From an uncultured Eubacteriales bacterium (GTDB taxonomy: Bacteria > Bacillota > Clostridia > Oscillospirales > Oscillospiraceae): a DNA stretch of 55,217 nt. Shown here piece after piece: positions 1 through 8,512 of the stretch. Position 1 is the stretch's first letter. Each line of letters starts with the position of its first letter. The stretch spans positions 1-55,217 of the forward strand of contig UQXI01000016.1 of the NCBI GenBank assembly GCA_900544975.1. Direction: 5' to 3'. The notes beneath the pieces were generated by a model that ran no database searches, was not told the origin of the DNA, and saw only the letters and a list, made by a program, of their open reading frames with translations. A program made the translations under genes and the position numbers.

Positions 1-1999
1 GGGGCGGGGGAGGGGGTTGGGTGGCCGGAGGGGCCGGGCGGAGGCAGGACTCCAGATGCATGTAGGAGGGAACCTCCTGCCACTTGACGGAAAATCCTGC
101 CCCATGGGCACAGAAGACGGAATCCGGCGTATTTTCCAGGTCTGCTTCCGGGTCATATCCGATTTCGGCGATCACCTGCTCCTGATTTTGACAGGGGGCA
201 TAACCGCCCGGGGAACAGCTGAGCCGACCCCGGCCCCGGGTATAGGCTGCCACCTCCATGGCGTAGCTGCCCAGGGAGGAGACGGGAACGGAACCGGTGA
301 GGACGGCCAGTTCCCCCTCCTGCTCTTGGGTGAAGGTGGCGGACATGGCCCGCAGATCTCCAATGGCGCGGCCCACCTGGGCCTGGGGGAGGCTCAGGCG
401 GAACCGATAGTAGGGTTCCAACAGAATGCTCTGCGCTTGCATCAGCCCCTGGCGCAGGGCCCGGTAGGTGGCCTGCCGGAAGTCGCCGCCTTCGGTGTGC
501 TTCAGATGGGCCCGGCCAGTAGCCAAAGTAATTTTCATATCGGTGATGGGCGCGCCGGTGAGCACGCCCAGGTGGGTCTTTTCCTGGAGATGGGTGAGAA
601 TCAGCCGCTGCCAGGATCGCTCTAAGATGTCCTCACTGCACTGGGTGTCAAAGACCAGACCACTGCCCGCAGGCAGGGGCTCTAGGAGCAAGTGGACCTC
701 GGCGTAGTGGCGCAGGGGTTCGAAATGGCCCACACCTTCCACGGGGGCGGCGATGGTCTCCTTGTACAGGATGCGACCGGCTTCTACCTCAATGGCAGTA
801 TCAAACCGCTCCTGGACCAGGCTTTGGAGAATTTCAATTTGAACCTGTCCCATGAGCTGGGCCCGGATTTCCCCCAGACGGTTGTCCCACACAATGTGGA
901 GCTGGGGATCCTCCTCCTCCAGCTGGCGCAGCTTTGGTAGCAGCAGGGCCGGATCACAGCCCTGGGGTGGACACAACCGGTAAGTCATCACCGGCTCCAA
1001 CAGGGGAGGCAGGGTGTCGGCTGCTGCCCCCAGACTCTGTCCGGGATAAGTCTGGCTGAGTCCCAACGCGGCGCAGATGTACCCGGCAGGAACCTCCAAT
1101 CCGGTTTCAAATTTGGCGCCGGAGTAAAAGCGGAGCTCTTTGACTTTCTCTTCCACAGTCTCTCCACTGGGGAGGCAGTAAGACAGGGTACTGCGTACCC
1201 GGAGGCAGCCGCCAGTGACCTTCAGGTAGGTCAGGCGGTTGCCTTGTGCGTCCCGGCCGATCTGGTAGACCCGGGCGGCAAATTCCAGGGGATAGCTGGG
1301 GGTGCGGGTGAGGGCTTCCAGGCCCAGGAGCAGCTCCTGTACGCCGCTCAGCTTCAGAGCGGAGCCGGGGAAGCAGGGGAACAGCCGTTCCCGGGCAATT
1401 TGAGCAGCCAATTCCTCTTGAGAGAGCTGTCCCGTGCGGAGATAAGCTTCCAAGGTTTCTTCGCTGCATAGGGCAGCTTCCTCGGCTATGACCGCTGGAG
1501 GCTGGGAAAAGTCTACGCAGCCATCGGAGAGCTGCCGCTTCAGCTCTCCCATCAGCCCGGCGGTGTTGGCGCCGGCCAGGTCCATTTTATTGAGGAAGAG
1601 GAAGGTAGGGATGTGATACCGGCGCAGCAGCTGCCACAGGGTTTCGGTATGCGCCTGGACCCCGTCGGTGCCACTGATGATCAAAATGGCGTAATCCAGC
1701 ACCTGGAGGGTGCGCTCCGTCTCTGTGGAGAAGTCTACGTGTCCGGGGGTGTCCAGAAGGGTCATGGACAGCGTGCCAGTCTGCAAACGGGCCTGTTTGG
1801 AGAAGATGGTGATCCCCCTGGCCCGTTCCAGGCTGTAGGTATCCAAAAAAGCATCCTGATGATCCACCCGGCCCAGCTGCTTCAACTGCCCAGTCTCATA
1901 CAGCATGGCTTCCGAGAGGGTGGTTTTCCCTGCGTCCACATGGGCCAAAAGACCTACACAAATATGCTGTTTTGGCGTATTCTTTGGCAAATGGTTCAT
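1..1999 (-). CDS. Tet(M)-like ribosomal-protection family GTPase (3' end beyond window)
   Basis: A translation-factor GTPase of the EF-G/Tet(M) superfamily that would act on the ribosome. I read it as the reverse complement of the left edge; there is no stop in the window, so the C-terminus is cut. The N-terminus shows G1 AHVDAGKTT (residues 19-27), G3 DTPGH (83-87) and G4 NKMD (137-140). The middle and C-terminal domains follow the Tet(M) pattern, including LLEPY near residue 520, and end in a proline-rich tail. The start is the ATG at 1999, preceded by GGAGGTG. Compared with Tet(M) as I remember it, the domain IV tip that reads YSPVSTP there reads HLKHTEG here (around residue 497), so drug resistance is doubtful. 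A housekeeping or stress translation GTPase is the alternative. Confidence 0.88.
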   Translation of the reverse strand, partial: MNHLPKNTPKQHICVGLLAHVDAGKTTLSEAMLYETGQLKQLGRVDHQDAFLDTYSLERARGITIFSKQARLQTGTLSMTLLDTPGHVDFSTETERTLQVLDYAILIISGTDGVQAHTETLWQLLRRYHIPTFLFLNKMDLAGANTAGLMGELKRQLSDGCVDFSQPPAVIAEEAALCSEETLEAYLRTGQLSQEELAAQIARERLFPCFPGSALKLSGVQELLLGLEALTRTPSYPLEFAARVYQIGRDAQGNRLTYLKVTGGCLRVRSTLSYCLPSGETVEEKVKELRFYSGAKFETGLEVPAGYICAALGLSQTYPGQSLGAAADTLPPLLEPVMTYRLCPPQGCDPALLLPKLRQLEEEDPQLHIVWDNRLGEIRAQLMGQVQIEILQSLVQERFDTAIEVEAGRILYKETIAAPVEGVGHFEPLRHYAEVHLLLEPLPAGSGLVFDTQCSEDILERSWQRLILTHLQEKTHLGVLTGAPITDMKITLATGRAHLKHTEGGDFRQATYRALRQGLMQAQSILLEPYYRFRLSLPQAQVGRAIGDLRAMSATFTQEQEGELAVLTGSVPVSSLGSYAMEVAAYTRGRGRLSCSPGGYAPCQNQEQVIAEIGYDPEADLENTPDSVFCAHGAGFSVKWQEVPSYMHLESCLRPAPPATQPPPPP

Positions 2000-2047
2000 T
2001 CTGGACACCTCCTCCGACTTTCTGCATAGATTATAGCGGGTTATATG

Positions 2048-2087
2048 CAGGGGGTTGTCTCAAAGTAAATTTTGAGGCAACCCCCTG
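2048..2087. terminator. Perfect stem-loop between tagD and the Tet(M)-like gene
   Basis: The arms CAGGGGGTTG and CAACCCCCTG enclose a second complementary stretch (CTCAAA/TTTGAG). It lies just after the end of the minus-strand glycopolymer operon and just before the Tet(M)-like gene. There is no clear U-tract on the minus strand, so it may be a weak terminator or an RNA-stabilising hairpin. Confidence 0.55.
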
Positions 2088-2091
2088 ACGT

Positions 2092-2481
2092 TTAGGTGTG
2101 CAATTCTGTCTTGATTTTAGTGGTAGAAATCTCCGGGGTGCGGGAGAGATAGACAACTTCACACTGGTCCTGGAGAAAGTCAAACTTCCCTTTCCAGTCG
2201 TCGCCGATGACAAAGACATCGGCGTGGTATTTTTCCACGTCTGTCTTCTTCTGATCCCAGGTTTCCTCGGGAATGACCAGATCCACATATCGGATGGCCT
2301 CCAGCATGGCTTTGCGCTCCTCATAGGTGAAGTAGCTTTTTTTCTGCTTTTCCTGCCAGTTGAACTGATCGGTGGACAGGCCCACAATCAGGTAATCCCC
2401 CAAGGCCTTGGCCCGGCGGAGGAGGTTGATGTGACCATAGTGGAGTAGATCAAAGGTTCCGTAGGTAATGACGCGCTTCAT
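2092..2481 (-). CDS. tagD: Glycerol-3-phosphate cytidylyltransferase
   Basis: Makes CDP-glycerol from CTP and sn-glycerol-3-phosphate, the activated donor for poly(glycerol phosphate) chains. The 129-residue product is the usual family length. It shows the nucleotidyltransferase HxGH motif as HYGH (residues 14-17) and the C-terminal RTPEISTT motif. I chose the ATG at 2481 because it starts the conserved MKRVITYGTFD segment and overlaps the stop of the upstream glycerophosphotransferase by 4 bases, which suggests coupled translation. It is the last gene of the surface-glycopolymer operon and supplies substrate to its neighbour. Confidence 0.93.
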   Translation of the reverse strand: MKRVITYGTFDLLHYGHINLLRRAKALGDYLIVGLSTDQFNWQEKQKKSYFTYEERKAMLEAIRYVDLVIPEETWDQKKTDVEKYHADVFVIGDDWKGKFDFLQDQCEVVYLSRTPEISTTKIKTELHT

Positions 2482-3632
2482 GACGTTTTCTCCTTTCTGC
2501 CCAATCGGGCGAGAATCCAATCGGCACAGCGGGCAGAGGCATGGCCGTCTTCACAGAACTGATTTTCCCGGGCAAAATCAGCCCACTTTTTTGCATATTC
2601 TTGGAGATCCAAGAAACGTACAGCTTCGCATAGCGCTTGGTTGCTGCTGGCCAAGGGGAAGGGAAGGCGATCCAGAGGGAAGTAGAAATTCCGGTCCTGG
2701 CGATAGCTTTCAATGTCCGTGGCAAATTGCAGGCAGGGCTTTCCGCTGAGTGCAAAGTCAAACATGCAAGAGGAGTAATCTGTGATCAGCATGTCTACAG
2801 TGCACAGGAGCTCCTGCATATCCGGATAGGCGGTTGCATTCAGAATGGTCGTGCCATCGTAAGCAAAAAGCCCGGCAGAATGTTTGGCTACATTGGGGTG
2901 CAGGCGAATCAGGCAGGACCATGAGCCGCCGAAGCGGGCCTGACAAGCATCCAGTAAGCCGGGGACATCCAGGCTGTAAGCGCGGCTACTGTGATCCGTC
3001 CGAAAGGTTGGGGCGTAAAGAACCAGTTTTTGTTTTTCTGGTAAGGAAAAGGCCCGGTGTACCTTTTGAATCAAGCGAGGCTGTGGGGAGAAGAAAACGT
3101 CATTTCGGGGGGATCCGTATTCTGCCACAGGCCCGTCATACCAGAAAGCATTCTGATACAGGCGGGTCATAAAGCCGCTACCGGAAACCATGAGGTCACA
3201 CTGTGCCGAATCTTGCATGCAACCGCGTACATAGGGTTCGTCCAGTTTCTGTGTTACATCTGCCTCAATCCGTTTCAGGGCAAAGCCATGCCAGGTTTGC
3301 AGGTAGTGCTGTCCTTTTCGTTTTCCCCGCTCTCCCTTCCGGCAGTTGTCCACCCAGACAGCGGCAGTAGACAACTCCCATGCGCGGCTGATGCCCCAGT
3401 AAGAGGCTGGACGGATCCCAGCAGGAAGGGAGGCGGCATCTCGGCGGTCCTGTAGGAGCCATACCAGCGTTAGGTCTTGCTTGGAGGCGAGAAGGGCCTC
3501 CGCCACAGCTTTAGGATTGTCAGAATAGCCCTTCCCATAGTAGCTACAGAAGACCACCTTCCGACGGTCTATGGGGAAAAGACGAAAAATTCGGCGGGAG
3601 ATTGCACAGAGATATTGCTCCAGTTTGCTCAT
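2478..3632 (-). CDS. CDP-glycerol glycerophosphotransferase (TagB/TagF family)
   Basis: Predicted to transfer glycerol phosphate from CDP-glycerol to a lipid-linked sugar or growing polymer at the inner face of the membrane. The 384-residue protein has the family hallmarks TWHG (113-116), NVAKHSAGLF in the middle, and LITDYSSCMFDFAL near the C-terminus. It is shorter than long TagF polymerases and close to TagB-type priming enzymes. The ATG lies inside the 3' end of the flippase gene with GGGAGG upstream. With tagD directly downstream it implies a glycerol-phosphate-decorated surface polymer. Whether it primes, polymerises or decorates cannot be told from sequence alone. Confidence 0.9.
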   Translation of the reverse strand: MSKLEQYLCAISRRIFRLFPIDRRKVVFCSYYGKGYSDNPKAVAEALLASKQDLTLVWLLQDRRDAASLPAGIRPASYWGISRAWELSTAAVWVDNCRKGERGKRKGQHYLQTWHGFALKRIEADVTQKLDEPYVRGCMQDSAQCDLMVSGSGFMTRLYQNAFWYDGPVAEYGSPRNDVFFSPQPRLIQKVHRAFSLPEKQKLVLYAPTFRTDHSSRAYSLDVPGLLDACQARFGGSWSCLIRLHPNVAKHSAGLFAYDGTTILNATAYPDMQELLCTVDMLITDYSSCMFDFALSGKPCLQFATDIESYRQDRNFYFPLDRLPFPLASSNQALCEAVRFLDLQEYAKKWADFARENQFCEDGHASARCADWILARLGRKEKTS

Positions 3633-4903
3633 GGCGTTGCCTCCCTTTGCAAGATGCTGCGGTGCCGCCAGACGATCCAGATGCGGTAACCCAGAATGAG
3701 TGCTTCCGCCACAGAGACGGCGCAGCCTAAAGTAATCATGTTCATATTACCTGAGAAATATAGAACGGCCAGGTTTACCACGTGAAGCGCAGAACCAAAG
3801 ATGACCGAATAATTTGCGTGCTCGGTGAGACCCATAGCAGTGAGGGTGGGAAAGCCCAGAATATAGCTGGGGAGTGTGATGACCCCGATGGGGAGCATGG
3901 CCCGCAGGACATTGGCAGCGGGTGCAAAGTCCGGACCGAAGATCAGGACACATATAGGCTCAGCCCAAATAAACACAGCCGCACAGAAGAGAAAAATCAG
4001 TGGCTCGAAAATGAGTAAAATTTTACGAACCAGCTTAAAGTCCCGATTTTTGACCATATATGGATACAGGCTGTCGGAGATGGGGGACAAGGCGTTCTTT
4101 CCAGTTGTGATCAGACGGTCCGCAGAAGAGTAATATCCCACTGTGGCGCCAGAAGCGGAGATCATATCCAGAATGACCGTATTGAGCGCAGAGTAGGCAG
4201 TGGTAGCGATACGGGAATAGAAAAAAGTGGAAGACCGTTTCAGGCTGCGGATGGCTTCAGACCAATCCGGGGAGGTAAAGCGAATGCCCAGCTTCCGGTT
4301 GAGGTGTAGCAGCGTTAGCCCAAGAGCGGCCAGACAGCCGATTGCGTTGATTGCGGGCACCATCCACACATCTTCAGGTGCCTTCATAAATACGACAATG
4401 CCAAGGGTAAAAAAGGCCTTGATACAGACGGTACGGATGGTAATGGCGGACATTTTCTCTAAGCCGCGGTAGAGGTAATCCGGAATCAAGGAATTCACAG
4501 CAGTTCCGCAGAAAAACAGCAGATAAAGCGTCTGGCGTTCCCGCCATGCGGGGATTACTTGGCACAGCAACATCAGAACGGCCAGGGATACTGCGATGAG
4601 CAAAAGCTTTGCCAGAGTTGTGGCAGTGAAAATCCGGCTGACGGCAGCTGGGTCGTCCCGGCTTTTGGCCACCTCCTGGGTTCCGGAGAGGAGGAAGCCA
4701 AAGTCAACAACCAGCTGAAAGTAAACCATGATGGCAGTGGCGGCACCTAAAACGCCGAATACTTCCACACCTAGCACACGGGTTTCGTATGGGACCACCA
4801 CAAGGGACAGAAAATAATTGGAGAAGGTGAGCAGATACAGCATCACGGTATTTTGCAGGAGCACACCTTTGTTGCTGTTTGCCAGTCGAAATTTTAGATT
4901 CAA
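3629..4903 (-). CDS. Polysaccharide flippase (Wzx/MOP family)
   Basis: A 424-residue polytopic membrane protein with about 12-14 predicted hydrophobic segments, beginning MNLKFRLANSNKG and having the polysaccharide-exporter layout of the MOP superfamily. It probably flips the undecaprenyl-linked repeat unit made by the neighbouring glycosyltransferases. The likely start is a TTG at 4903, placed 9 bases after GGAGG; I see no better in-frame ATG. It overlaps the glycerophosphotransferase by 4 bases. Substrate not deducible. Confidence 0.85.
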   Translation of the reverse strand: MNLKFRLANSNKGVLLQNTVMLYLLTFSNYFLSLVVVPYETRVLGVEVFGVLGAATAIMVYFQLVVDFGFLLSGTQEVAKSRDDPAAVSRIFTATTLAKLLLIAVSLAVLMLLCQVIPAWRERQTLYLLFFCGTAVNSLIPDYLYRGLEKMSAITIRTVCIKAFFTLGIVVFMKAPEDVWMVPAINAIGCLAALGLTLLHLNRKLGIRFTSPDWSEAIRSLKRSSTFFYSRIATTAYSALNTVILDMISASGATVGYYSSADRLITTGKNALSPISDSLYPYMVKNRDFKLVRKILLIFEPLIFLFCAAVFIWAEPICVLIFGPDFAPAANVLRAMLPIGVITLPSYILGFPTLTAMGLTEHANYSVIFGSALHVVNLAVLYFSGNMNMITLGCAVSVAEALILGYRIWIVWRHRSILQREATP

Positions 4904-4916
4904 GACAAATCGCCTC

Positions 4917-5912
4917 CTATTTGGTGTTTTGCTTTTCCTTCCACTCCAGCAAGAGCGCTGGCAACTGGTATTGATGATGACGAAGGAAAAACAAAATTAC
5001 CCGTTGGGCACGGGTCAGGGAGCGGTAGTATTTGGACGTACGGTATGTGGGGAAATGCCGGTTCAGGTATTCCAGGAATTGTGGAATCAAGGGATGGTGT
5101 GGATTTTGTCGAAGGACCCGGTAACAGGCGTAACTGATGTGCTGCAACGTCATGCCGCACAGCTCCTCCCGGAAGGCTTCGAAGCACTGGTGCTTGTGAT
5201 ACCAGGCGAATACTTGATCCAATGCCAGAAGAATTTCTCCATTTCGGGATGGATCTTTTCCCCGCATGATGGAGCCAGTCCGTAACAGATACCGATAGAG
5301 AGGAACGTCCAGCCCCACAATGGATTGAGCTTCCAAAAGTAAATTTTCTGTGGTATATAGGTCCTCATACCACAGCCGTTCTGGATACCGAATGCCGCTG
5401 TTCAGGAACAACTCCCGCCGCCACAGCCGGGCACAGGCGCTGGGGGTATCCAGTAGCATGGCGGGGCACTGAGCCAGTGTACAGACTTGGTTTTTGGGAA
5501 GACTGTGTCGCTGCAGCCCGGTAGGAGCACCGCCGCCTTCCGGGCAGAGCTCCAGGAAAAAGGTAATAACATCGGGATGCTGGTATGTGTCTACGGCTTG
5601 GCTCAGAACGGACAGGGCATCAGGGGGGATGGTATCGTCTCCGTCCAGAAAAAATAGATACTCCCCCTGTGCTGCTTCCAGGCCGGTGTTGCGAGCTCCA
5701 CCCAGGCCGCAATTCTTTTGATGAATGACATGGATCCGGTTGGGCGCTTTGGCGGCCAGTACATCGCAAAGAGGACCGCTGCGTTCATCTGTGGAGCCAT
5801 CATCTACCAGGATGATCTCATAGTCTGATTCTTGATTACTTAAAACGGAATTGACGCAGCCGGTGAGATATGAGGCCACGTTATAGACCGGAATGACTAC
5901 GCTGAATCGCAT
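4917..5912 (-). CDS. Glycosyltransferase family 2 (second of a tandem pair)
   Basis: Cytoplasmic GT-A fold transferase that adds a sugar to the lipid-linked repeat unit. It starts MRFSVVIPVYN, carries DDGSTD and the metal-binding acidic motif FFLDGDDTIP, and has a C-terminal helical extension (331 residues in all). A longer reading frame exists upstream, but GGAGG at 5917-5921 immediately precedes the ATG at 5912. It is clearly paralogous to the neighbour upstream: both share CGLGGARNTGLEAA and the same length, so the pair arose by duplication. Confidence 0.9.
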   Translation of the reverse strand: MRFSVVIPVYNVASYLTGCVNSVLSNQESDYEIILVDDGSTDERSGPLCDVLAAKAPNRIHVIHQKNCGLGGARNTGLEAAQGEYLFFLDGDDTIPPDALSVLSQAVDTYQHPDVITFFLELCPEGGGAPTGLQRHSLPKNQVCTLAQCPAMLLDTPSACARLWRRELFLNSGIRYPERLWYEDLYTTENLLLEAQSIVGLDVPLYRYLLRTGSIMRGKDPSRNGEILLALDQVFAWYHKHQCFEAFREELCGMTLQHISYACYRVLRQNPHHPLIPQFLEYLNRHFPTYRTSKYYRSLTRAQRVILFFLRHHQYQLPALLLEWKEKQNTK

Positions 5913-5920
5913 AATACCTC

Positions 5921-6907
5921 CTATGCAAGCCTGTTTTTTGTGCGGAACAAGAACCGCAGCAGGTGGTAATGATGACCTTCCAGAAGGTGAAAGACCATTT
6001 TCTTGGACCGGGACAAGTGTGGAAGGTAAGGATTGCTTTTGTAATCTGGAAAATGGTGTTTCAGGTAATGCCCAAATTCCCATAGCAAGGGATGCTGGGG
6101 ATCTACCGTCAAAACCCGCACAGAGGCGGCCAAGTAGACATGGTCCATACACAGACGGCACAGAATTGGGTAATACACATTTAGGAGTTTTTGCTCCTGG
6201 AACCAAGAAAGGAGATCATCAAAGGCATCTAGAATTTCCCGGTTGCGGTCTACATTGCCGGATCGCATGATAGAACCGGGGCGCTGGAGGTAATGGTAGA
6301 GGGGATCAGGCAGGGTGAAGATGGATTTGGCCAGGACAAAGAGCTTCATGGTGGTGCGTAAATCTTCATACCAAACCCGGCTGGGGAAGCGGATGCCAGA
6401 GGAGAGGAAAAGGCCCCGTCGCCAAATCCGGCAGCATGCGCTGGGGATGGAGAGTAGGAACTCCGGCTCTTGCTCGGCAGTGAAAGGAGTATCCCGCTGG
6501 ACAGCATTTGCGCAATTGGGGATGCGGTGCCCAGTCCCATCGTCTGTGAGGAAATGGAAGGCGATGATCTCTGCCCCAGTGTTCTGAATGGCTTGCTTTA
6601 AGGTGGTAAGAGCATGGGAGGCGATGGTGTCATCGCTGTCCAGGAAGAAAAGATATTCTCCACGGGCCGCTTCCAAACCGGTGTTCCGAGCTCCACCCAG
6701 ACCGCAGTTTTCCTGGTGAATCACCTGTACAAGGTCAGGATGGGCTTCGGCCAACCGGTCACACAGTTCAGGGCTGACGCCATCGGTGGAGCCATCGTCC
6801 ACCAGGAGAATTTCGCAGTCTGTACAGTCTCCTGCCAGGACGGAGGCAAGACAGCCCTCCAAATAGCTGGCGGTGTTGTATACAGGGATCACAATGGACA
6901 AAACCAT
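5921..6907 (-). CDS. Glycosyltransferase family 2 (first of a tandem pair)
   Basis: GT-A fold transferase of the same glycopolymer operon. It starts MVLSIVIPVYNTASYLEGC, with DDGSTDG and the acidic motif FFLDSDDTIA, and is 328 residues long. The ATG at 6907 has GAGG about 9 bases upstream; an in-frame GTG at 6916 is too close to that site. Its paralogue begins only 8 bases after its stop. The two differ in the acidic motif (DSDD here, DGDD there), which hints at two distinct additions rather than redundancy. Confidence 0.9.
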   Translation of the reverse strand: MVLSIVIPVYNTASYLEGCLASVLAGDCTDCEILLVDDGSTDGVSPELCDRLAEAHPDLVQVIHQENCGLGGARNTGLEAARGEYLFFLDSDDTIASHALTTLKQAIQNTGAEIIAFHFLTDDGTGHRIPNCANAVQRDTPFTAEQEPEFLLSIPSACCRIWRRGLFLSSGIRFPSRVWYEDLRTTMKLFVLAKSIFTLPDPLYHYLQRPGSIMRSGNVDRNREILDAFDDLLSWFQEQKLLNVYYPILCRLCMDHVYLAASVRVLTVDPQHPLLWEFGHYLKHHFPDYKSNPYLPHLSRSKKMVFHLLEGHHYHLLRFLFRTKNRLA

Positions 6908-6919
6908 GGGTACCACACC

Positions 6920-8464
6920 TCATTGCTGGTAATTTTTCGGAAGTTCAGGAATTGTCTGGTCCGGGTATTTCCGAATGCGGACCAGATAATAGATTCCAGC
7001 CAGGATAGCGGACAGGTAAATAGAGGCATTGGGACGCCGAAGAACGCCGGCAGTGTTATACACATGCGCCAGACACAGCAAAAACGCAATGCCGTAAGAG
7101 GCGGCTTCTATGGTGAAATAGCGCTTGGCATTTTTGAACAAGGCCCAAAGGATGAGGAATACGAAGTACGCCAGGAACAGCAAATACGCAGCCAAACCGA
7201 CGCCCCCGTAGAGATAGTAAATACCATGGAAATCGTTTTCCACATCGTAGATGTTGTTTCCTACAGAAAACCGGGCCAGATTGATGCCAAAGAATCTAGC
7301 GCTTATGGGGGAATCTTCCATGAGCATGTGAGCAAACATCAGTTTCTTCTCCCGGACAGAGGCAAAGTCCCGGACGTTGATGGTATAGTCAAACATCTCC
7401 ATGGTTTTTTCTGCACCAAAGATTTGCACAAAGTCTTTGACATAATGCTGATACACTGGAGTCAGCTCTTGGATCAGGCGCTGCCGCTCTACTTCCGTAA
7501 GACCGACCTCCTCAGGGGATTCCGCCTCCTCGGAAGAGCCGGGGACGGTGTGGGCAGGCTTGGGTTTATTGGGGGCTTTTTGGATGAGGGCTTGGACTTC
7601 ATTCAGGTTTTCACCGAGCTGCTGGTTGATATTGCCTTGCCGCTCATCCTGCTTGCCGCTGGTGGCATTCAGATGGATCATCATGGGGGAGCGGGGCATC
7701 AGTCCAGCGAAGAGGACCATCAGTGCCAAAAAGCCGACAGCAACCTTCCAGTCTGACCGGCGGGCCAGAAGGATCGAGATGGCCATTCCGGCGGTGACCA
7801 CGGCGATGCCCAGGTATGCCAGACGGGTAGCGAAGAAATACATGGAAAAGCAGCCCAAAACGGCGGTCAGCCAAAAGAGAATCCAGTTTCTCTTTTTTCG
7901 GGACAGCTGCCAGGCCAAGGAAATGGGTACCAGGACACACAGATTGGAGCTTTGGGAGTTGGTGTTGTGAAACCAGCCGATGATACCGGTGCCATCGGTG
8001 TACGTTCCAGGATCCGTACCAGTGATGACACTGATAATTTCCACCGCCAGGGTGAGGAGGAGGGCGCCAGTGAGGCCCAGTTGCATGGCTTCGAAGCTGC
8101 GCTCGTCCTGGCGGAGGAAGGTAATGAGGCACAGGACGGTGATCGGCATTTGAACGACGCGGATGTAATTGGTCAGATCCGAAATGGGAGAGGCATAGCC
8201 CACCTGCATGCAGGCCCAGATGTGGCCCAGGCCAATGAAGGCGATTACGCCAGCGGCAATGTAATACACTCTTTTTCGCTGGGATAACATCCAGCCGGAG
8301 AGCATGGTGAAACCCAGGACTCCAAATCGCAGTACCAGGGTGGGGAGATTGGAGATTCCCCACTCCTGAAGCCAGTAGGAGAGAATGTCCATAACCGGCT
8401 GGATGAGGAACAAACCAGCTGTAATGTGGGGGACATGGCTGGAAAGCCAGGTTTTTTCTTTCAT
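6920..8464 (-). CDS. O-antigen ligase/polymerase-like membrane protein
   Basis: A 514-residue polytopic protein with a large soluble loop (about residues 270-380, rich in charged residues and including KAPNKPKPAHT) between two groups of membrane segments. This is the layout of Wzy polymerases and WaaL/O-antigen ligases. It shares an N-terminal QPVMDILSYW motif with the upstream gene (QPLLDVLTSL there), so the two are related. Start ATG at 8464, with AAAGGA 11 bases upstream. Role inferred: polymerising or ligating repeat units outside the membrane. The chemistry cannot be assigned. Confidence 0.78.
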   Translation of the reverse strand: MKEKTWLSSHVPHITAGLFLIQPVMDILSYWLQEWGISNLPTLVLRFGVLGFTMLSGWMLSQRKRVYYIAAGVIAFIGLGHIWACMQVGYASPISDLTNYIRVVQMPITVLCLITFLRQDERSFEAMQLGLTGALLLTLAVEIISVITGTDPGTYTDGTGIIGWFHNTNSQSSNLCVLVPISLAWQLSRKKRNWILFWLTAVLGCFSMYFFATRLAYLGIAVVTAGMAISILLARRSDWKVAVGFLALMVLFAGLMPRSPMMIHLNATSGKQDERQGNINQQLGENLNEVQALIQKAPNKPKPAHTVPGSSEEAESPEEVGLTEVERQRLIQELTPVYQHYVKDFVQIFGAEKTMEMFDYTINVRDFASVREKKLMFAHMLMEDSPISARFFGINLARFSVGNNIYDVENDFHGIYYLYGGVGLAAYLLFLAYFVFLILWALFKNAKRYFTIEAASYGIAFLLCLAHVYNTAGVLRRPNASIYLSAILAGIYYLVRIRKYPDQTIPELPKNYQQ

Positions 8465-8512
8465 AATGGGTTGTATCCTTTCATTTGGAGGTGCTGCGAC
8501 GGGGCAAGAGGC

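Noticed and set aside
711..730. GGTTCGAA-like string suggesting a tRNA T-arm
   Set aside because: No cloverleaf can be drawn around it and it lies inside the Tet(M)-like coding sequence.
17..1469. Several open frames on both strands at the left edge (e.g. plus 17-625, plus 692-940, minus 1107-1469)
   Set aside because: They are shadows of the Tet(M)-like gene, which is open across the edge and has clear GTPase motifs.
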